A stretch of 64,000 bases of DNA from Homarus americanus (lineage: Eukaryota; Arthropoda; Malacostraca; Decapoda; Nephropidae): contig NW_024744529.1 in assembly GCF_018991925.1 (NCBI RefSeq), positions 411,501-475,500 of the forward strand. Reading direction: 5' to 3'. Positions within the stretch are counted from its first letter, which is position 1, and each line of letters starts with the position of its first letter. Below the pieces are notes generated by a model. That model was not told the DNA's origin. It did no database searches and saw nothing but the letters and a program-made list of their open reading frames with translations. Positions 1 through 10,225 of the stretch are shown piece after piece. The position numbers were made by a program, and so were the translations under genes.

Positions 1-143
1 TGGAGAGAAGGAAGATGAAGAAATAGAGAGATAACATTACGAGAAAGAATATAAAAAGAGACAAATTAAAAGAAAACTGGAACAGAGGGAAAAGAGAAAT
101 ATATCTTATGAAAAGAGAAAAAAAGGTGGAGAGATTGAATGTA

Positions 144-148
<5 letters not shown>

Positions 149-241
<93 letters not shown>
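149..241. repeat. (AG)n then (ACAG)n compound microsatellite
   Basis: An AG run at 149-197 passes directly into ACAG tetranucleotides to 241. Long Ser/Leu-rich open frames on the opposite strand from here to about 1040 are repeat artefacts. Confidence 0.97.
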
Positions 242-412
242 TAGACCCATAATGAAAATAAATAAGATGAATGAGGAGGTGTGAGGGTGGTGACGCGAGG
301 CATTGTGTGAGGCAGCAGACAGGTGAGGCAGACAGGTGGGTAAATAAATGAGGCTAACGCAGAGATGGGCAGAGATGCATTATGATGAGGGAAGATGGTG
401 AAATATATAAGA

Positions 413-613
413 TGGAGAGGGCAGGGAGGAGAGGGCAGGGTGGAGAGGGCAGGGAGGAGAGGGCAGGGAGGAGAGAGCACGGAGGAAAGGGCAGGGAGGA
501 GAGGGCAGGGAGTGAGAGAGCACGGAAAGGGCAGGGAGGAGAGGGCAGGGTGGAGAGGGCACGGTGGAGAGGGAAAGGAAGAGAGGATAGGGAGAATAGA
601 GGGTAGGGAGACG
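413..613. repeat. GGGCAGGGAGGAGA-type purine minisatellite
   Basis: Imperfect units of roughly 12-15 bp (GAGGGCAGGGAGGAGA) with all purines but C on the plus strand. G-run spacing could support G-quadruplex or triplex structures. Confidence 0.9.
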
Positions 614-671
614 AGAGGGAAGAAGGGAAGGGAGTAGAGAAAAAGAAGGCAGACGGATGAGAGATAAATTG

Positions 672-1050
672 ACAGAAAGAGACAAGAGACAGGTGGAAAG
701 ACAGAGATAAACAAGAGACAAAGTGAGAGACGGAGAGAGACAAGGGACAGATGGAGAGACAGAGAGACACAAGACACAGAGAGACACAAGACACAGAGAG
801 AGACAAGGGACAGATGGAGAGACAGAGAGACACAAGACACAGAGAGACACAAGACACAGAGAGACACAAGACACAGAGAGACACAAGGGACAGATGGAGA
901 GACAGAGAGAGACAATGGACAGGGGGAGAGATAGAGAGAGACAAGAGACAGAGAGAGACAAGGGACAGGTGGAGAGACAGAGAGACAAGAGGCAGTTGGA
1001 GAGACAGAGGGAGAGACAATGGACAGGGGGAGAGACAACAACGAGACAGT
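672..1050. repeat. GAGACA/ACACAAGACACAGA minisatellite
   Basis: Nested repeats: GAGACAGA cores arranged in larger units containing GACACAAGACACAGA and AAGGGACAGATGGAGAGACA. Several open frames here are low-complexity artefacts. Confidence 0.92.
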
Positions 1051-1183
1051 GAGAGACAGAGGGGTAAGTGCCCTTGGTGAGCGTGGTGGTGGGTCGTCCA
1101 GGTCTAGGTTAGGGTGAGCCAGGATGTATTCAAGATACCCTCGACAGCTTCCAGATGACAGAGGATAGTGCCAGCCCTGGGCA

Positions 1184-1919
1184 TAGTGGTGGTTGTTGCC
1201 CTGATGGTGGTTGGAGGTTATTGCCCTGATGGTAGTTGGTGGTTGTTGCCCTGATGGTGGTTGGTGGTTGTTGCCCTGATGGTGGTTGGAGGTTATTGCC
1301 CTGATGGTGGTTGGAGGTTATTGCCCTGATGGTGGTTGGTGGTTGTTGCCCTGATGGTGGTTGGTGGTTGTTGCCCTGATGGTGGTTGGAGGTTATTGCC
1401 CTGATGGTGGTTGCGGTTGCTGCCCGGATAGTGGGTGGTGGTTGTTGCCCTGATGGTGGTTGGTGGCTGTTGCCCTGATGGTGGTTGGAGGTTATTGCCC
1501 TGATGGTTATTGTCTGATGGTGGTTGGTGGTTGTTGCCCTGATGGTGGTTGGAGTTGCCCTGATGGTGGTTGGAGGTTATTGCCCTGATGGTGGTTGGTG
1601 GTTGTTGCCCTGATGGTGGTTGGAGTTGTTGCCCTGATGGTGGTTGGAGGTTATTGCCCTGATGGTGGTTGGTGGTTGCTGCCCTGATGGTGGTTGTGGT
1701 TGGCTGCTCTGATGGTGGTTGGAGGTTATTGCCCGGATGGTGGTTGGTGGTTGTTGCCCTGATGGTGGTTGGAGGTTATTGCCCTGATGGTGGTTGGAGG
1801 TTATTGCCCTGATGGTGGTTGGTAGTTGTTGCCCTGATGGTGGTTGGAGGTTGTTGCCCGGATGGTGGTTGGTGGTTGTTGCCCGGATAGTGGGTGGTGG
1901 TTGTTGCTCTGATGGTGAG
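1184..1919. repeat. 24-25 bp TTGCCCTGATGGTGGTTGG minisatellite, about 30 copies
   Basis: The core TTGCCCTGATGGTGGTTGG is followed by either AGGTTA or TGGTTG, giving two alternating unit types. A few copies have lost or gained bases. The array decays into GGTTGTGGT-rich sequence toward 2360, where four 33-bp-class units with GTGGTGGGTGTGGTAGAGG occur (2254-2356). Confidence 0.95.
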
Positions 1920-2396
1920 TGTTAATTGTTGGTTTTTACCGCGCTGGTAGTTGTGGTTGTTGTCCTGATGTTGGTTGTGGTTTTTGCCTCGCTGGCAGTG
2001 ATAGTAGTTGGTGTGGTTGTTGTGGTAGAAGATACACTATGTATGGTTGGTGATATGAGGGATAATGGTTGGTATGGTAGAATACATTGTTGGTGTGGTC
2101 AACGGTGTGGAGGTGGTGTTTGAAGGTGTGGTCAATGGTAAGGTTGTGAGTGAGTATGAAAGACATTGGTTAGTGTGGTAGAAGTGGTTGATGACGCCAG
2201 CGGTTGACAGTGATAAATAAAAAGGTCTCGGGTGAGGATAATGTGACTGGCTGTGGTAGAGGATGATGGCAGTGTGGTGGGTGTGGTAGAGGCTGTTGAT
2301 AGCGTGGTGGGTGTGGTAGAGGATGTTGACAGTGTGGTGGCTAACTGTGGCAGAGGAAATTATCATCCTCACGTGTATTAGTTAGTGTATGGGCAG

Positions 2397-2705
2397 CCTC
2401 CTCCTCCTCCTCCTCCTCCTATTCATCATCATTATCGTCATCGTCATCAATTTCCTCTTTCACATTGCATATTTCTCTTTATTATTATCACACCTTATTT
2501 TTTCCTCTCTTCCTATTCGCAAGAAGAGTGTGAGCAGTGTTGTGGAGGGAGGGAGGAAGGGAGAAGGAAGGTAGGAGGTAGGAGAGCGGAAAGGAGGAAG
2601 AGAGGTGGGAGGGAGAAGGGAGGAAGGGAGGTAGGGGGGAAGAAAGGAGGAAGAAGGGAGAAGGGAGGAAAGGAGGAAGCGAGGTAGGAGGGAGAAGGGG
2701 TCATC
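2397..2705. repeat. (CTC)n, then purine-rich GGGAGGAA tract
   Basis: CTC repeats at 2398-2420 are followed, after about 100 bp, by a 185-bp strand-asymmetric GGGAGGAAGGGAG tract (2521-2705). A further purine-rich stretch runs to 2935. Confidence 0.9.
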
Positions 2706-2937
2706 GGCACGCGGGGGTGACAACAGATGACAGATAACAGAGTGTGGTGAAGCTCTGGCTGATATTTATGAGGTGCGTCTGAGTGTTTATACGACGACAC
2801 ACGTAAGGGAACGACTGCCGGGGAGGAGGAGGAGGAGAAGAAGAAGGATAAAGAGAAGAAGAAGATGGAGGGTAAAAAGGGGGAGGGAGTGGGGAAAGGA
2901 GGGAGGTAGAGGAAGATAGACACAGAAAATATACGAT

Positions 2938-2938
<1 letters not shown>

Positions 2939-2991
<53 letters not shown>
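2939..2991. repeat. (AG)n microsatellite
   Basis: About 26 uninterrupted AG units. The next 328 bp up to the TTC28 exon at 3320 hold nothing else that I can identify. Confidence 0.97.
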
Positions 2992-2993
<2 letters not shown>

Positions 2994-3319
2994 ATCACAC
3001 ACCTACGATGCCCCCCTGTGTATCTCTGAATTTACCTGTTCTATAAGACTCAGGGAAAGGCTGTTAGGCTAATATTAGGTTTATAATTATCCTCCTTGAG
3101 TCTGAAACCGCATTTATACTCACCTTATTACAACTGGATGGACTAGAGAAATGAGATGGTACGTTTTAGCAAGTTACTCCTTCAAGCTCTGTATACACTT
3201 GTTCAAAATACCTCCCACCTTCATGCTCTCTAATACTCGCTAAATGAGATCAGTTTGCGTCCTCAGTGAAACGATTGAATTTATGGACTCAGCTGGAATA
3301 TACAGGTTGATATACTTAC

Positions 3320-3470
3320 CGAGGAAGTACTTCTGACACTCAAGGGCGGTCTCTGAGTTGCCAAGGGCGAGGTGTGCCAGACCCAGGTTACAGTAGGCTC
3401 GACCCATCGACTTGCGGTCCTGAAGATCCTTAGCCAGCGCCAGGTCCTGGTCGTAGTATCTGATGGCTTC
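3320..3470 (-). CDS. TTC28: TTC28 exon 'EAIRYYDQDLALAKDLQD' (TPR)
   Basis: A 151-nt exon with acceptor GTCTTGCAG and donor CTCG|GTAAGTAT (phase 0 in, phase 1 out). It completes the TPR begun in the previous exon, encoding EAIRYYDQDLALAKDLQD, then GRAYCNLGLAHLALGNSETA and LECQKYFLG. The vertebrate counterpart has the same YYEQDLALAKDLHD and AYCNLGL blocks. It is the most 3' exon visible; the gene continues below position 1, with at least 3.3 kb of intron in this window. A reading frame running past the donor into the intron is not part of the protein. Confidence 0.93.
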
Positions 3471-3925
3471 CTGCAAGACCAAACACACACGTACAGTCAC
3501 AGCAACTTGGGGTTTATGTGTGGGAATTTAGTGATCTATCGGTGCTGTTATTTAAGCTGGTTATGTGGTCACCTACAGGCGATACTCTCCTCCCTAACAT
3601 GCCTACAACTACTGTAACCTTCACTTCAATAGTTACATTATGAGGTGGAACCAAATTTTAAGATTAATTAATCATATCACAAGAGGTCTAGATATTAAAT
3701 TAGTGATATAACAGAATACATTAGAGTTTATGGAAGTTATATCACTGAGAGATGTTTTTTTAAGTGAGGAAGTTAAATTATATATACTCCGAGAATAACT
3801 TTTAATGAACACCACAATGCTGTTAGTTTAACAAATTCAAATACGTCATACTGGTCTTGTTAATCTACACTAAATTGTGAGGTGGTATTTGATGACCCAG
3901 TAACTGAGAACACAACCATACTCAC
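3471..3925 (-). other. Short TTC28 intron
   Basis: A 455-bp AT-rich intron between two TPR exons. It has a normal donor (GTGAGTATG) and acceptor (TCTTGCAG). I see no repeat or second gene in it. Confidence 0.85.
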
Positions 3926-4917
3926 CTTGAAGTTGCCGAGGCAGTAGTGGGCGTAGCCAAGGAAGTGGCAGGCCCTGGCCTCGCCCTCAGTGTCATGGAG
4001 CTCCTGGGAGAGCATGAGGTACTGCTCGTAGTAGGGCACTGCCTGGGCAAACTCCCCTCTGGAGGAGTGACAGTTACCCAGGTTAAGGAGAGCACAGGCC
4101 TCCCCAGCAGTATCTTTGAGCTCCCTGGCGATGTTGAGGTGGGAGTGGTAGTGGAGGAGAGCCATCTCGTGCATCCCCAGCGCTTGGTACGCCACCGCCA
4201 GGTTACCGTGGGTTGAGGCCTCGCTCATACGATCGTTCACTTCTTTGCTGATGGTCAGCTCCTGTTTGTGGTACTTGATGGCTTGTTCGTAGTAGCCCAT
4301 GGCAGAGTACGCGTTGCCGATGTTACCGTACGCCCTGCCCATCCCCGCGCGATCTTGAAGTAGTCTGGCGATGTTGAGGTGCGCCTGGTGAAGCTTGAGG
4401 GCCGCGTCGTGGTGGCCCATGAGCTGGTAGACGATGCCCAGGTTGGAACAAGCGCGACCCTCTGCTACCTTATCCTTAGTACTGAGGGCCATATCCAGCT
4501 GCTTCTCGTGCCACCGCTGCGCCTGGCCGTAGTCACTCATACAGCGAGCTGCGTGACCCAGCCCGGCGTACGCCCTCGCCTCAATTGTACGGTCACGTAA
4601 GTCCTGAGCGATCCTCAACACGTGGTTGTGGAAGGCGATGGCCTGGTCAAAGTTGCGCTTGTAGTGGTGACTGGAGCCTAAGTTACTGTAAGCCCGCGCC
4701 TCCTCCACTTTGTTGTTGAGGTGCTTGGCGATGCGTAGGTGTTCCATGTGGCAGTCGACGGCGCTGTCGAAGTCACCCATGGCCAGGTAGACGGCGCCCA
4801 CGTTGCCAATCTCTCGCGCCTCCTGCAGCTTGTCACCCATTTGTTTCACCAGCTGAACACATTGCTTGTGAGACGCCAAGGCGTTAGGGTAGTCACCGAT
4901 GGCTGTGTACACATGAC
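3926..4917 (-). CDS. TTC28: TTC28 large TPR exon (eight tandem 40-residue TPRs)
   Basis: This 992-nt exon carries most of the visible protein: about 330 residues with no interruption. Acceptor is TTGTGTCGGCAG; donor is CTTCAAG|GTGAGTATG. Eight complete TPRs follow one another, with helix-A cores GHVYTAIGDYPNA, GNVGAVYLAMGDFDSA, SNLGSSHHYKRNFDQA, AGLGHAARCMSDYGQA, SNLGIVYQLMGHHDAA, GNIGNAYSAMGYYEQA, GNLAVAYQALGMHEMA and LNLGNCHSSRGEFAQA; a ninth starts at HFLGYAHYCLGNF and is completed by the next exon. The strict 40-residue period and the EARAYSNLG / EGRAYGNIG type links are the LGN/GPSM2-like class. There is no frameshift or stop, and GC content is higher than in the flanking introns. Opposite-strand open frames here are shadows. 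Confidence 0.97.
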
Positions 4918-5394
4918 CTGCCGACACAAGAAAACCGTCACAACTCTGGAACTCACAAATAACATGGAAAACATCAGATGGTCTCACGAAGCTTGAACCA
5001 AGACTAACATCAAGCACCAACCATTGGACCTTCAAAATCGTGGCACCACAGGTTCATTATTGCTTCAATTAGTGGTCAGGGTGTATACACAATGGTGTGG
5101 CCAGAAGTACAATCAGTATGATACAGCTACAGTGTAACGAGGTGACGCAGCAAATATCATAAGTGTTGCAAAGATAAAATGGCCAGTGTTTTGGCCAGAG
5201 TGAGTGCAAACTTGCGTGACGCATGTAGCGTAGTCAAGGTGTGACAGGAGTGTGGCCAAGGTATGGCAGGAGTGTAGCCATGTGATGGTGGCGGGGGGAG
5301 GTCAGGCGGCGAGTGTTTGAACCATAATAAAATGTGAGGTGGAGTGAGTTGTCCGCCGCCATGACCAATAATCAGGAGCATCTAGTGGTTACTG
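4918..5394 (-). other. Intron start, no recognisable feature
   Basis: This is the intronic side of the large TPR exon. The acceptor and polypyrimidine tract are at 4918-4940; beyond that I see only degenerate GTGTGGCCA-like repeats at 5220-5290. Confidence 0.6.
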
Positions 5395-5865
5395 TGCCGC
5401 CCACACGCCCACACCCCTGCCCCCTACCCCGTGCCCACACCCAGACCTCGTGCTCACACCCCTGCCCCCTACCTCGTGCTCACATCCCTGCCCTCTACCC
5501 CATGCCCACACGCCCACACCTCCTGCCCCCTACTCCTTGCTCACACCTACTGCCCACTACCCTCTGGCCCACACCCCTGCCCCGTACCCCACGCCCACAC
5601 CTCCTGCCCACCTACCCCTTGCTCACACCTCCTGCCCACTACCCCTTGGCCCTACCCCGTGCCCACCCTGCTACCCCACGCACACTACCCCTGCCCCCCT
5701 ACCCCCTGCTCACACCTACTGCCCACTACCCCGTACCCACATTTCCTACCCCCTTACCCCTGCCTACACCTCCTTCTCCCTTCCCTTACCCACACCGCCT
5801 AACCTTACCCACACCTCCTGCCCCTACTCCTACCCACGCCTACACCCCCTCGGTCCCCGGTAAAT
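5395..5865. repeat. C-rich CCTGCCC(C)CTACCCC minisatellite
   Basis: Irregular units of about 25-35 bp built from CCCACACC, CCTGCCCCCTACCCC and TGCTCACACC. Pro/Thr/His-rich open frames in all plus frames follow from composition. Confidence 0.9.
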
Positions 5866-5884
5866 GGCTCCTCCCTCGTTCACA

Positions 5885-6010
5885 TCTGGTGGTGGTGGTG
5901 GTAGTGATGGTGGAGGTGGTGGTGGTAGTGATGGTGGAGGTGGTGATGGTGGTTGTTGTTGTAGTGTTTATTGTTAGTGGTTGTGTTGGTTTTGGTGGTG
6001 ATTGTGATTG
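5885..6010. repeat. (GGT)n-rich block
   Basis: GGT/GTG trinucleotides with GATGGTGGAGGTGGTGGTGG duplicated in tandem (5907-5945). They decay into GTTGTT and GATTGT repeats to about 6200. Confidence 0.88.
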
Positions 6011-6340
6011 TGATTATTATTTTGATGATAGTTGTTGTAGTTGTAGTAGTGAGGATGGTTCTACAAGTAAATTGGTAGATGTTGTTGTTATGATCGTGGT
6101 TGTTGTGGTGGTGATTAGTTTTGGTAGTTTGGATCACTCTCTAATTATTAGCTTTGTTATAATATCTGTTGTAGTGATTGTTGTTGTGGTGTTAGCTGCG
6201 ACGCTAGCTTAGCTTTGGTTGTGGCAGCTGTTGTGGGTGTCGTTGTGTTTCAGGGTTTTGGTGAAAGCTGTGACGGCGGTGACTGTAATACTGAAAGCTG
6301 TTTTTAGTTGTCATTAGGAGGCAAGCAGCTACAATAATAA

Positions 6341-6370
<30 letters not shown>

Positions 6371-6371
<1 letters not shown>

Positions 6372-6508
6372 CACTGAATGCCGCATAGATCTGCGGCTCA
6401 ACTAACCCAACACAATTAGGATAGCTACTTATGTATTAGGATATTTAATATTAAGGTAATAAAATGGTGGCGAAGGTATGGCTATTGGGGGAGGCTGGAG
6501 GCCATTTT
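6371..6508 (+). mobile_element. 5'-truncated LINE 3' end (same family as the element at 6.66-8.17 kb)
   Basis: About 138 bp match, with few differences, the last codons and 3' tail of the LINE downstream (8036-8170). Shared blocks include CTCAACTAAC, TAGGATAGCTACTTATGTAT and TAGGATATTTAAT. It starts directly after a (TAG)n run at 6340-6370 and ends in an A-rich AAAAAAGAAAAG stretch, the behaviour of a LINE copy truncated at its 5' end during target-primed reverse transcription. This makes a direct repeat flanking the larger copy. Confidence 0.85.
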
Positions 6509-6656
6509 GAAAAAAGAAAAGAAAAAAGAAAGTAGTTGTTGTTGTTGTTATTGTAGTTGTTGTTGTAGTTGTTGTAGTTGAAGTGATGGTGGTAGTAGTG
6601 ATTGTGATAGTGGTGGTAAAAGCGGTGGTAGTGGTAGTAGTGGTAATAGTAGTAGT

Positions 6657-8170
6657 AAGTCCTTCCTCATTGTGAAACCAGAACATTATGAACGGGCAAT
6701 GGAGGAGTTCGGTCAAAATAACAAGGGATGGCCAAAGACACCTAGGCACAGTAATCGGCACGATGGACTTCAAGACCGAGTATGTAACGGAAAAGGTGAA
6801 TGAGTGGGTTAGGGAAATCCAAGCTCTGTCTGAGATTGCTAACACAGAGCCACATGCGGCTTTAGTGGCATGGAGTCAAGCATCACTGGAACTACCTGAT
6901 GCGCACTATCCCTGATATCGGGCCCCTCCTCCACCCTCTGGAAGAAGCTATCAGCGTCAATTTCATTCCCAAATTAGTGAAACACCCTCACTTAACCCCA
7001 GCAGAAAGATCACTCCTTGCACTACCACCGAGACTGGGAGGAATGGGATTGACCAATCCAGAGGAGATTGCGGCCACCGAACATCAAAACTCAGTTAAGC
7101 TTACGGCAGCCCTCACGGACCACATAATAGCTCAGAACGCAATAGGGGAGGTGGATACCAGTGAAGTAAACAAGATTCGAAGGTCCATTACGACAGAACG
7201 ACAGCACGGCCAAGGTGATAAGTTGCAGCAACTGTTGCTGCAAGTACCAGAGAATTTGAAAAAAGTTGCTATAGCGCAGGAGGTGGGCGCCTCGAACTGG
7301 TTAACTACGTTACCGATAAGGGCAAATGGTTTCAGTCTCAATAAACAAGAATTTACAGATGCCAATGCTCTAAGGTATGGTAGGCCAGTAGAGGGTTTGC
7401 CCTCCCAATGCGTGTGTGGCTCTTCCTATGACGTCGATCACGCCATGGTGTGCAAGAAAGGGGGGCTTCATATGCATGAAGCATGATGAAGTAAGGGATC
7501 TCACAGCAAATATGTTGAAGGAAATATGCCGTGATGTCAGGGTAGAACCGACCCTCCTTCCATTGGACGGTGAGAATTTCCAACATAGGACTTCAAATAC
7601 ATCCAACGAAGCCTCTGTTGATGTCAGTGCTCGAGGATTCTGGACGAGGGGACAGCGAACCTTCTTTGACATCAGGATTTTTTATCCCATGGCCGCATGT
7701 CACCGTAACCTAGCTCTCGATGCTGCACACAGGAGGAACGAGAGCGACAAGATAAGGACATACGGGGAGAGAATTCAGAACGTTGATCAAGGCAGCTTCA
7801 CTCCTCTAGTGTTCACAACCTCTGGTGGGATGAGACCAAGTGCAAGATGCTTCTATGCCAGACTCACGAAAGGTGCTATCCGAACAGAAGCAGCAGCCCA
7901 GAAGTTATGTTACAGCCTGGATGAGATGTCGACTGTCCTTCTCTCTCCTTAGGTCGGCTTTGCTCTGCCTCAGGGGAACGAGAGCATCGGCCCCAAAGCC
8001 AACAACAGTTGCAGATATTGACTATGTGGCAACAGTCAGTGAATGCCACATAGAACTGCAGCTCAACTAACTCAACACAGCTAGGATAGCTACTTATGTA
8101 TTAGGATATTTAATTTTAAGGTAACAAAATGGCAGCGAAGGTATGACTATTAGGGGAGGATGGAGGCCAT
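6657..8170 (+). pseudogene. Degraded non-LTR retrotransposon (reverse-transcriptase C-terminal part)
   Basis: Pieces in three frames together resemble the C-terminal half of a LINE-type polyprotein common in invertebrate genomes. Recognisable blocks: SFLIVKPEHYERAMEEF (6660), GQRHLGTVIGT (about 6733), YLMRTIPDIGPLLHPLEEAI (about 6889), SLLALPPRLGGMGLTNPEEI (about 7012), CVCGSSYDVDHAMVCKKGG (7411, a CxC...HxxxC zinc-knuckle-like site), KHDEVRDLTANML (about 7480), and DVSARGFWTRGQRTFFDIRI (about 7620). The conserved D...FFD and P elements after the zinc site look like a restriction-like endonuclease region; that assignment is inference. Frame changes lie near 6708, at 6865-6868, in the G-run 7460-7465, and near 7920, so the copy is dead. 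The N-terminal half and the catalytic RT motifs are absent. The 3' tail leads into AAATAAATAAATAG. Confidence 0.85.
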
Positions 8171-8262
8171 TCACGAATAAAAATTAAATAAATAAATAAA
8201 TAGTAGTAGTAGTAGTAATAGTAATTATTTTAATAGTAATAGTGGTAGTGGTAGTGGTAGGA
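8171..8262. repeat. AAAT / (TAG)n tail abutting the LINE
   Basis: AAATAAATAAATAAATAG passes into TAGTAGTAGTAATAG and GGTAGTGGTAG units. It sits exactly where the LINE 3' end stops. Confidence 0.9.
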
Positions 8263-8413
8263 GCTGGTCTCTCAGGTGTGCGCGACAGGTAGAACATTAA
8301 TGCCATTTGCTCGTTGACAGTATCGCGGGCAGCATCTCCGTTGATTTGCACTTCCACGAAAATCCAGTCATGCTCTAATGAATGACTCGGGAAGGTGGAA
8401 GGAGGAATAAGGC

Positions 8414-8414
8414 C

Positions 8415-8452
<38 letters not shown>

Positions 8453-8464
8453 TATTATTATTAC

Positions 8465-8506
<42 letters not shown>

Positions 8507-8510
8507 CTTC
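8414..8510. repeat. (ATT)n microsatellite
   Basis: About 30 ATT units with two interrupting CT changes. Confidence 0.96.
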
Positions 8511-8606
8511 TTTGTCTCTAGATTCATTATTTTAGTTCTGCCATCACCCTATAAGTCTGTCTGTTTTGGGACATTCTTCTTTTGATTCTGTTCTAAGTAA
8601 CTGTTG

Positions 8607-9045
8607 ACCCTGTACTTCTACCCCTTCTTCCTTTTTTACCCACTTTCCTTCTTAACTCTTCTCTCTCCCTTATTCTTTTCCTTCCTAGCCATCCCTTTTC
8701 TCCCCCCTCTTTCTCCTCAATCCTACTCTCTCCCCTCCTTCCTTCACTTCCCAACTTTCCTCTCTCCCCTCCCCCAATCCATCTCTTTCCCCTTCTTTGC
8801 TCTTCTATGTTCTTCCTTCTCTCTATTACCCTTCTCACCTTCTTCCTTCCTTCTTCTTTCCTTCCTTTCTCTATCCTCCTCTCCCCTTCCTCGTCTCATT
8901 CATCTCCCTCCCTCTCTCCCAAACGACCCTTCCTACAACCTTCTCTCTTCTCCTATCTTCATCATCGTTCTCTCATTCCTTCTCTTCTCTTCTTATTTTT
9001 TAACTCTCTCACTTTAGTTCCTTCTTTTTCCTTTCTCTTGAGGTG
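8607..9045. repeat. Polypyrimidine tract (CT-rich, about 440 bp)
   Basis: Strongly strand-asymmetric CCTTC/TCTCTCC sequence with no fixed unit. Ser/Pro/Leu-rich open frames here are compositional. Such tracts can form H-DNA. Confidence 0.85.
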
Positions 9046-9078
9046 GACGAATAGATGATTGCTGTTGTTGTTGTTAGT

Positions 9079-9113
9079 TGCACGCACACACACACACACA
9101 TACACACACACAT
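9079..9113. repeat. (CA)n microsatellite
   Basis: CA dinucleotides with one GC and one TA interruption. The 330 bp that follow (9114-9446) show no recognisable feature. Confidence 0.95.
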
Positions 9114-9446
9114 CCCTAGCCCGAGAATTGCTGTTCGACATCACAACAGCATCCAGCCCATACGTGCACGAACTGATCGCTATAAGAACAGCCCAGTCCC
9201 AACCATTGTAAAAATTATCAATAACTTGTAATAAACCAGTGTATTCACTCCCAGTAAACACTACTCCTTGCACTGTCACTATGTTGAAATGAACTGTAGT
9301 TTGAGCTTTTCCCCATTTAGTTATTATATATCTTATTTGTATCACTTATGTTACTTGTATATATTATTTGTAATTCGAAACCCATTCCCCAAATATAACT
9401 GTATATTTTCAGCCTCTGGCTGCCAAGCTCTTTCAATAAACCGTTA

Positions 9447-9463
9447 ATTATTATTATTATTAT

Positions 9464-9533
<70 letters not shown>

Positions 9534-9541
9534 ACACACAG
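9447..9541. repeat. (ATT)n-(CA)n compound microsatellite
   Basis: ATT units (9447-9468) pass directly into about 36 CA units. Confidence 0.97.
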
Positions 9542-9749
9542 GCTCCTGGTTGGCAACACTTTCACCCCCTCACAGAAAAGTCATCTCAACGCCATATTTT
9601 TTTCTCCTCTTCTTCTTCTTCTCAAGACTTAGTTGTGTCCGGCAAGAGTTTTATCTTCTGTAAATAGTTCCAGCAATGAGAGTTAATGACGGAGGGAGTT
9701 CTATTGTCCGCGACTTTTATACTCACAGATTGTCGCTTCTCGTTATTTT

Positions 9750-9841
9750 GAGGGGAGGGGGGGAAGGGGGCAGGAGGTAGAGGGTAGGGGGGGAAGGGGC
9801 AGGGGGTAGAGGGGCAGTGAGCAGGGGGAAAGGGGGGGGGT
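9750..9841 (+). repeat. G-rich runs with G-quadruplex potential
   Basis: Plus strand has many runs of 4-9 G (GGGGAGGGGGGG, GTAGGGGGGG, AAGGGGGGGGG) separated by 1-8 bases. This satisfies a simple G3+N1-7 quadruplex rule several times over. Confidence 0.75.
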
Positions 9842-10135
9842 CGTTTCTTTTACGTTTCGCTAACAACTTTCTGTTTTTGTTCACTTACGACACAAATGTT
9901 AATGATATAATTTTTTTTTTAAACTCAGTCGTGAAATATTTTTAGGCATTTATAGTGTTGCCATCGTCTGTCTGTCTGTGTCTGTCTGTCTGGCTGTCTG
10001 TTCTGAATCATCACAGGTATACATGGATCTTGCTGTAATATTACTGTAAGAATTTGAATACTCTAATCTAATGCTCTGTCACTTTTTGAACCGGTTTATG
10101 TATTGGCTTTATGTTTAGTTCATTAAAAAGTTTTC

Positions 10136-10225
10136 GGTTAGGTTAGGTTAGGTTAGGTTAGGTTAGGTTAGGTTAGGTTAGGTTAGGTTAGGTTTGGTTA
10201 GGTTTGGTTAAGTTAGGTTATGTTA
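10136..10225 (+). repeat. Interstitial telomeric repeat, (TTAGG)n
   Basis: Eighteen consecutive 5-mers: eleven perfect GGTTA units (10136-10190), then GGTTT, GGTTA, GGTTT, GGTTA, AGTTA, GGTTA and TGTTA. TTAGG is the ancestral telomere unit of arthropods. The clean start and progressive decay at the 3' end are typical of an internal telomeric block formed by break repair or by a retrotransposition-like insertion. It is internal to a TTC28 intron, so this is not a chromosome end. Confidence 0.93.

Noticed and set aside
106..1041. 311-codon Ser/Leu/Val-rich minus-strand frame
   Set aside because: It is the complement of GA/GACA repeats and has no domain-like composition.
3947..4996. Plus-strand frames opposite the large TTC28 exon
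   Set aside because: Shadows of the conserved minus-strand TPR coding sequence.
6371..8170. LTR retrotransposon with LTRs at 6371-6508 and 8036-8170
   Set aside because: The repeats contain the end of the LINE coding region and its 3' tail, there are no TG...CA ends or primer-binding site, and the internal protein is LINE-type.
10136..10225. True chromosome end
   Set aside because: The run is only 90 bp and is flanked on both sides by intronic DNA of a gene whose exons lie at both lower and higher coordinates.
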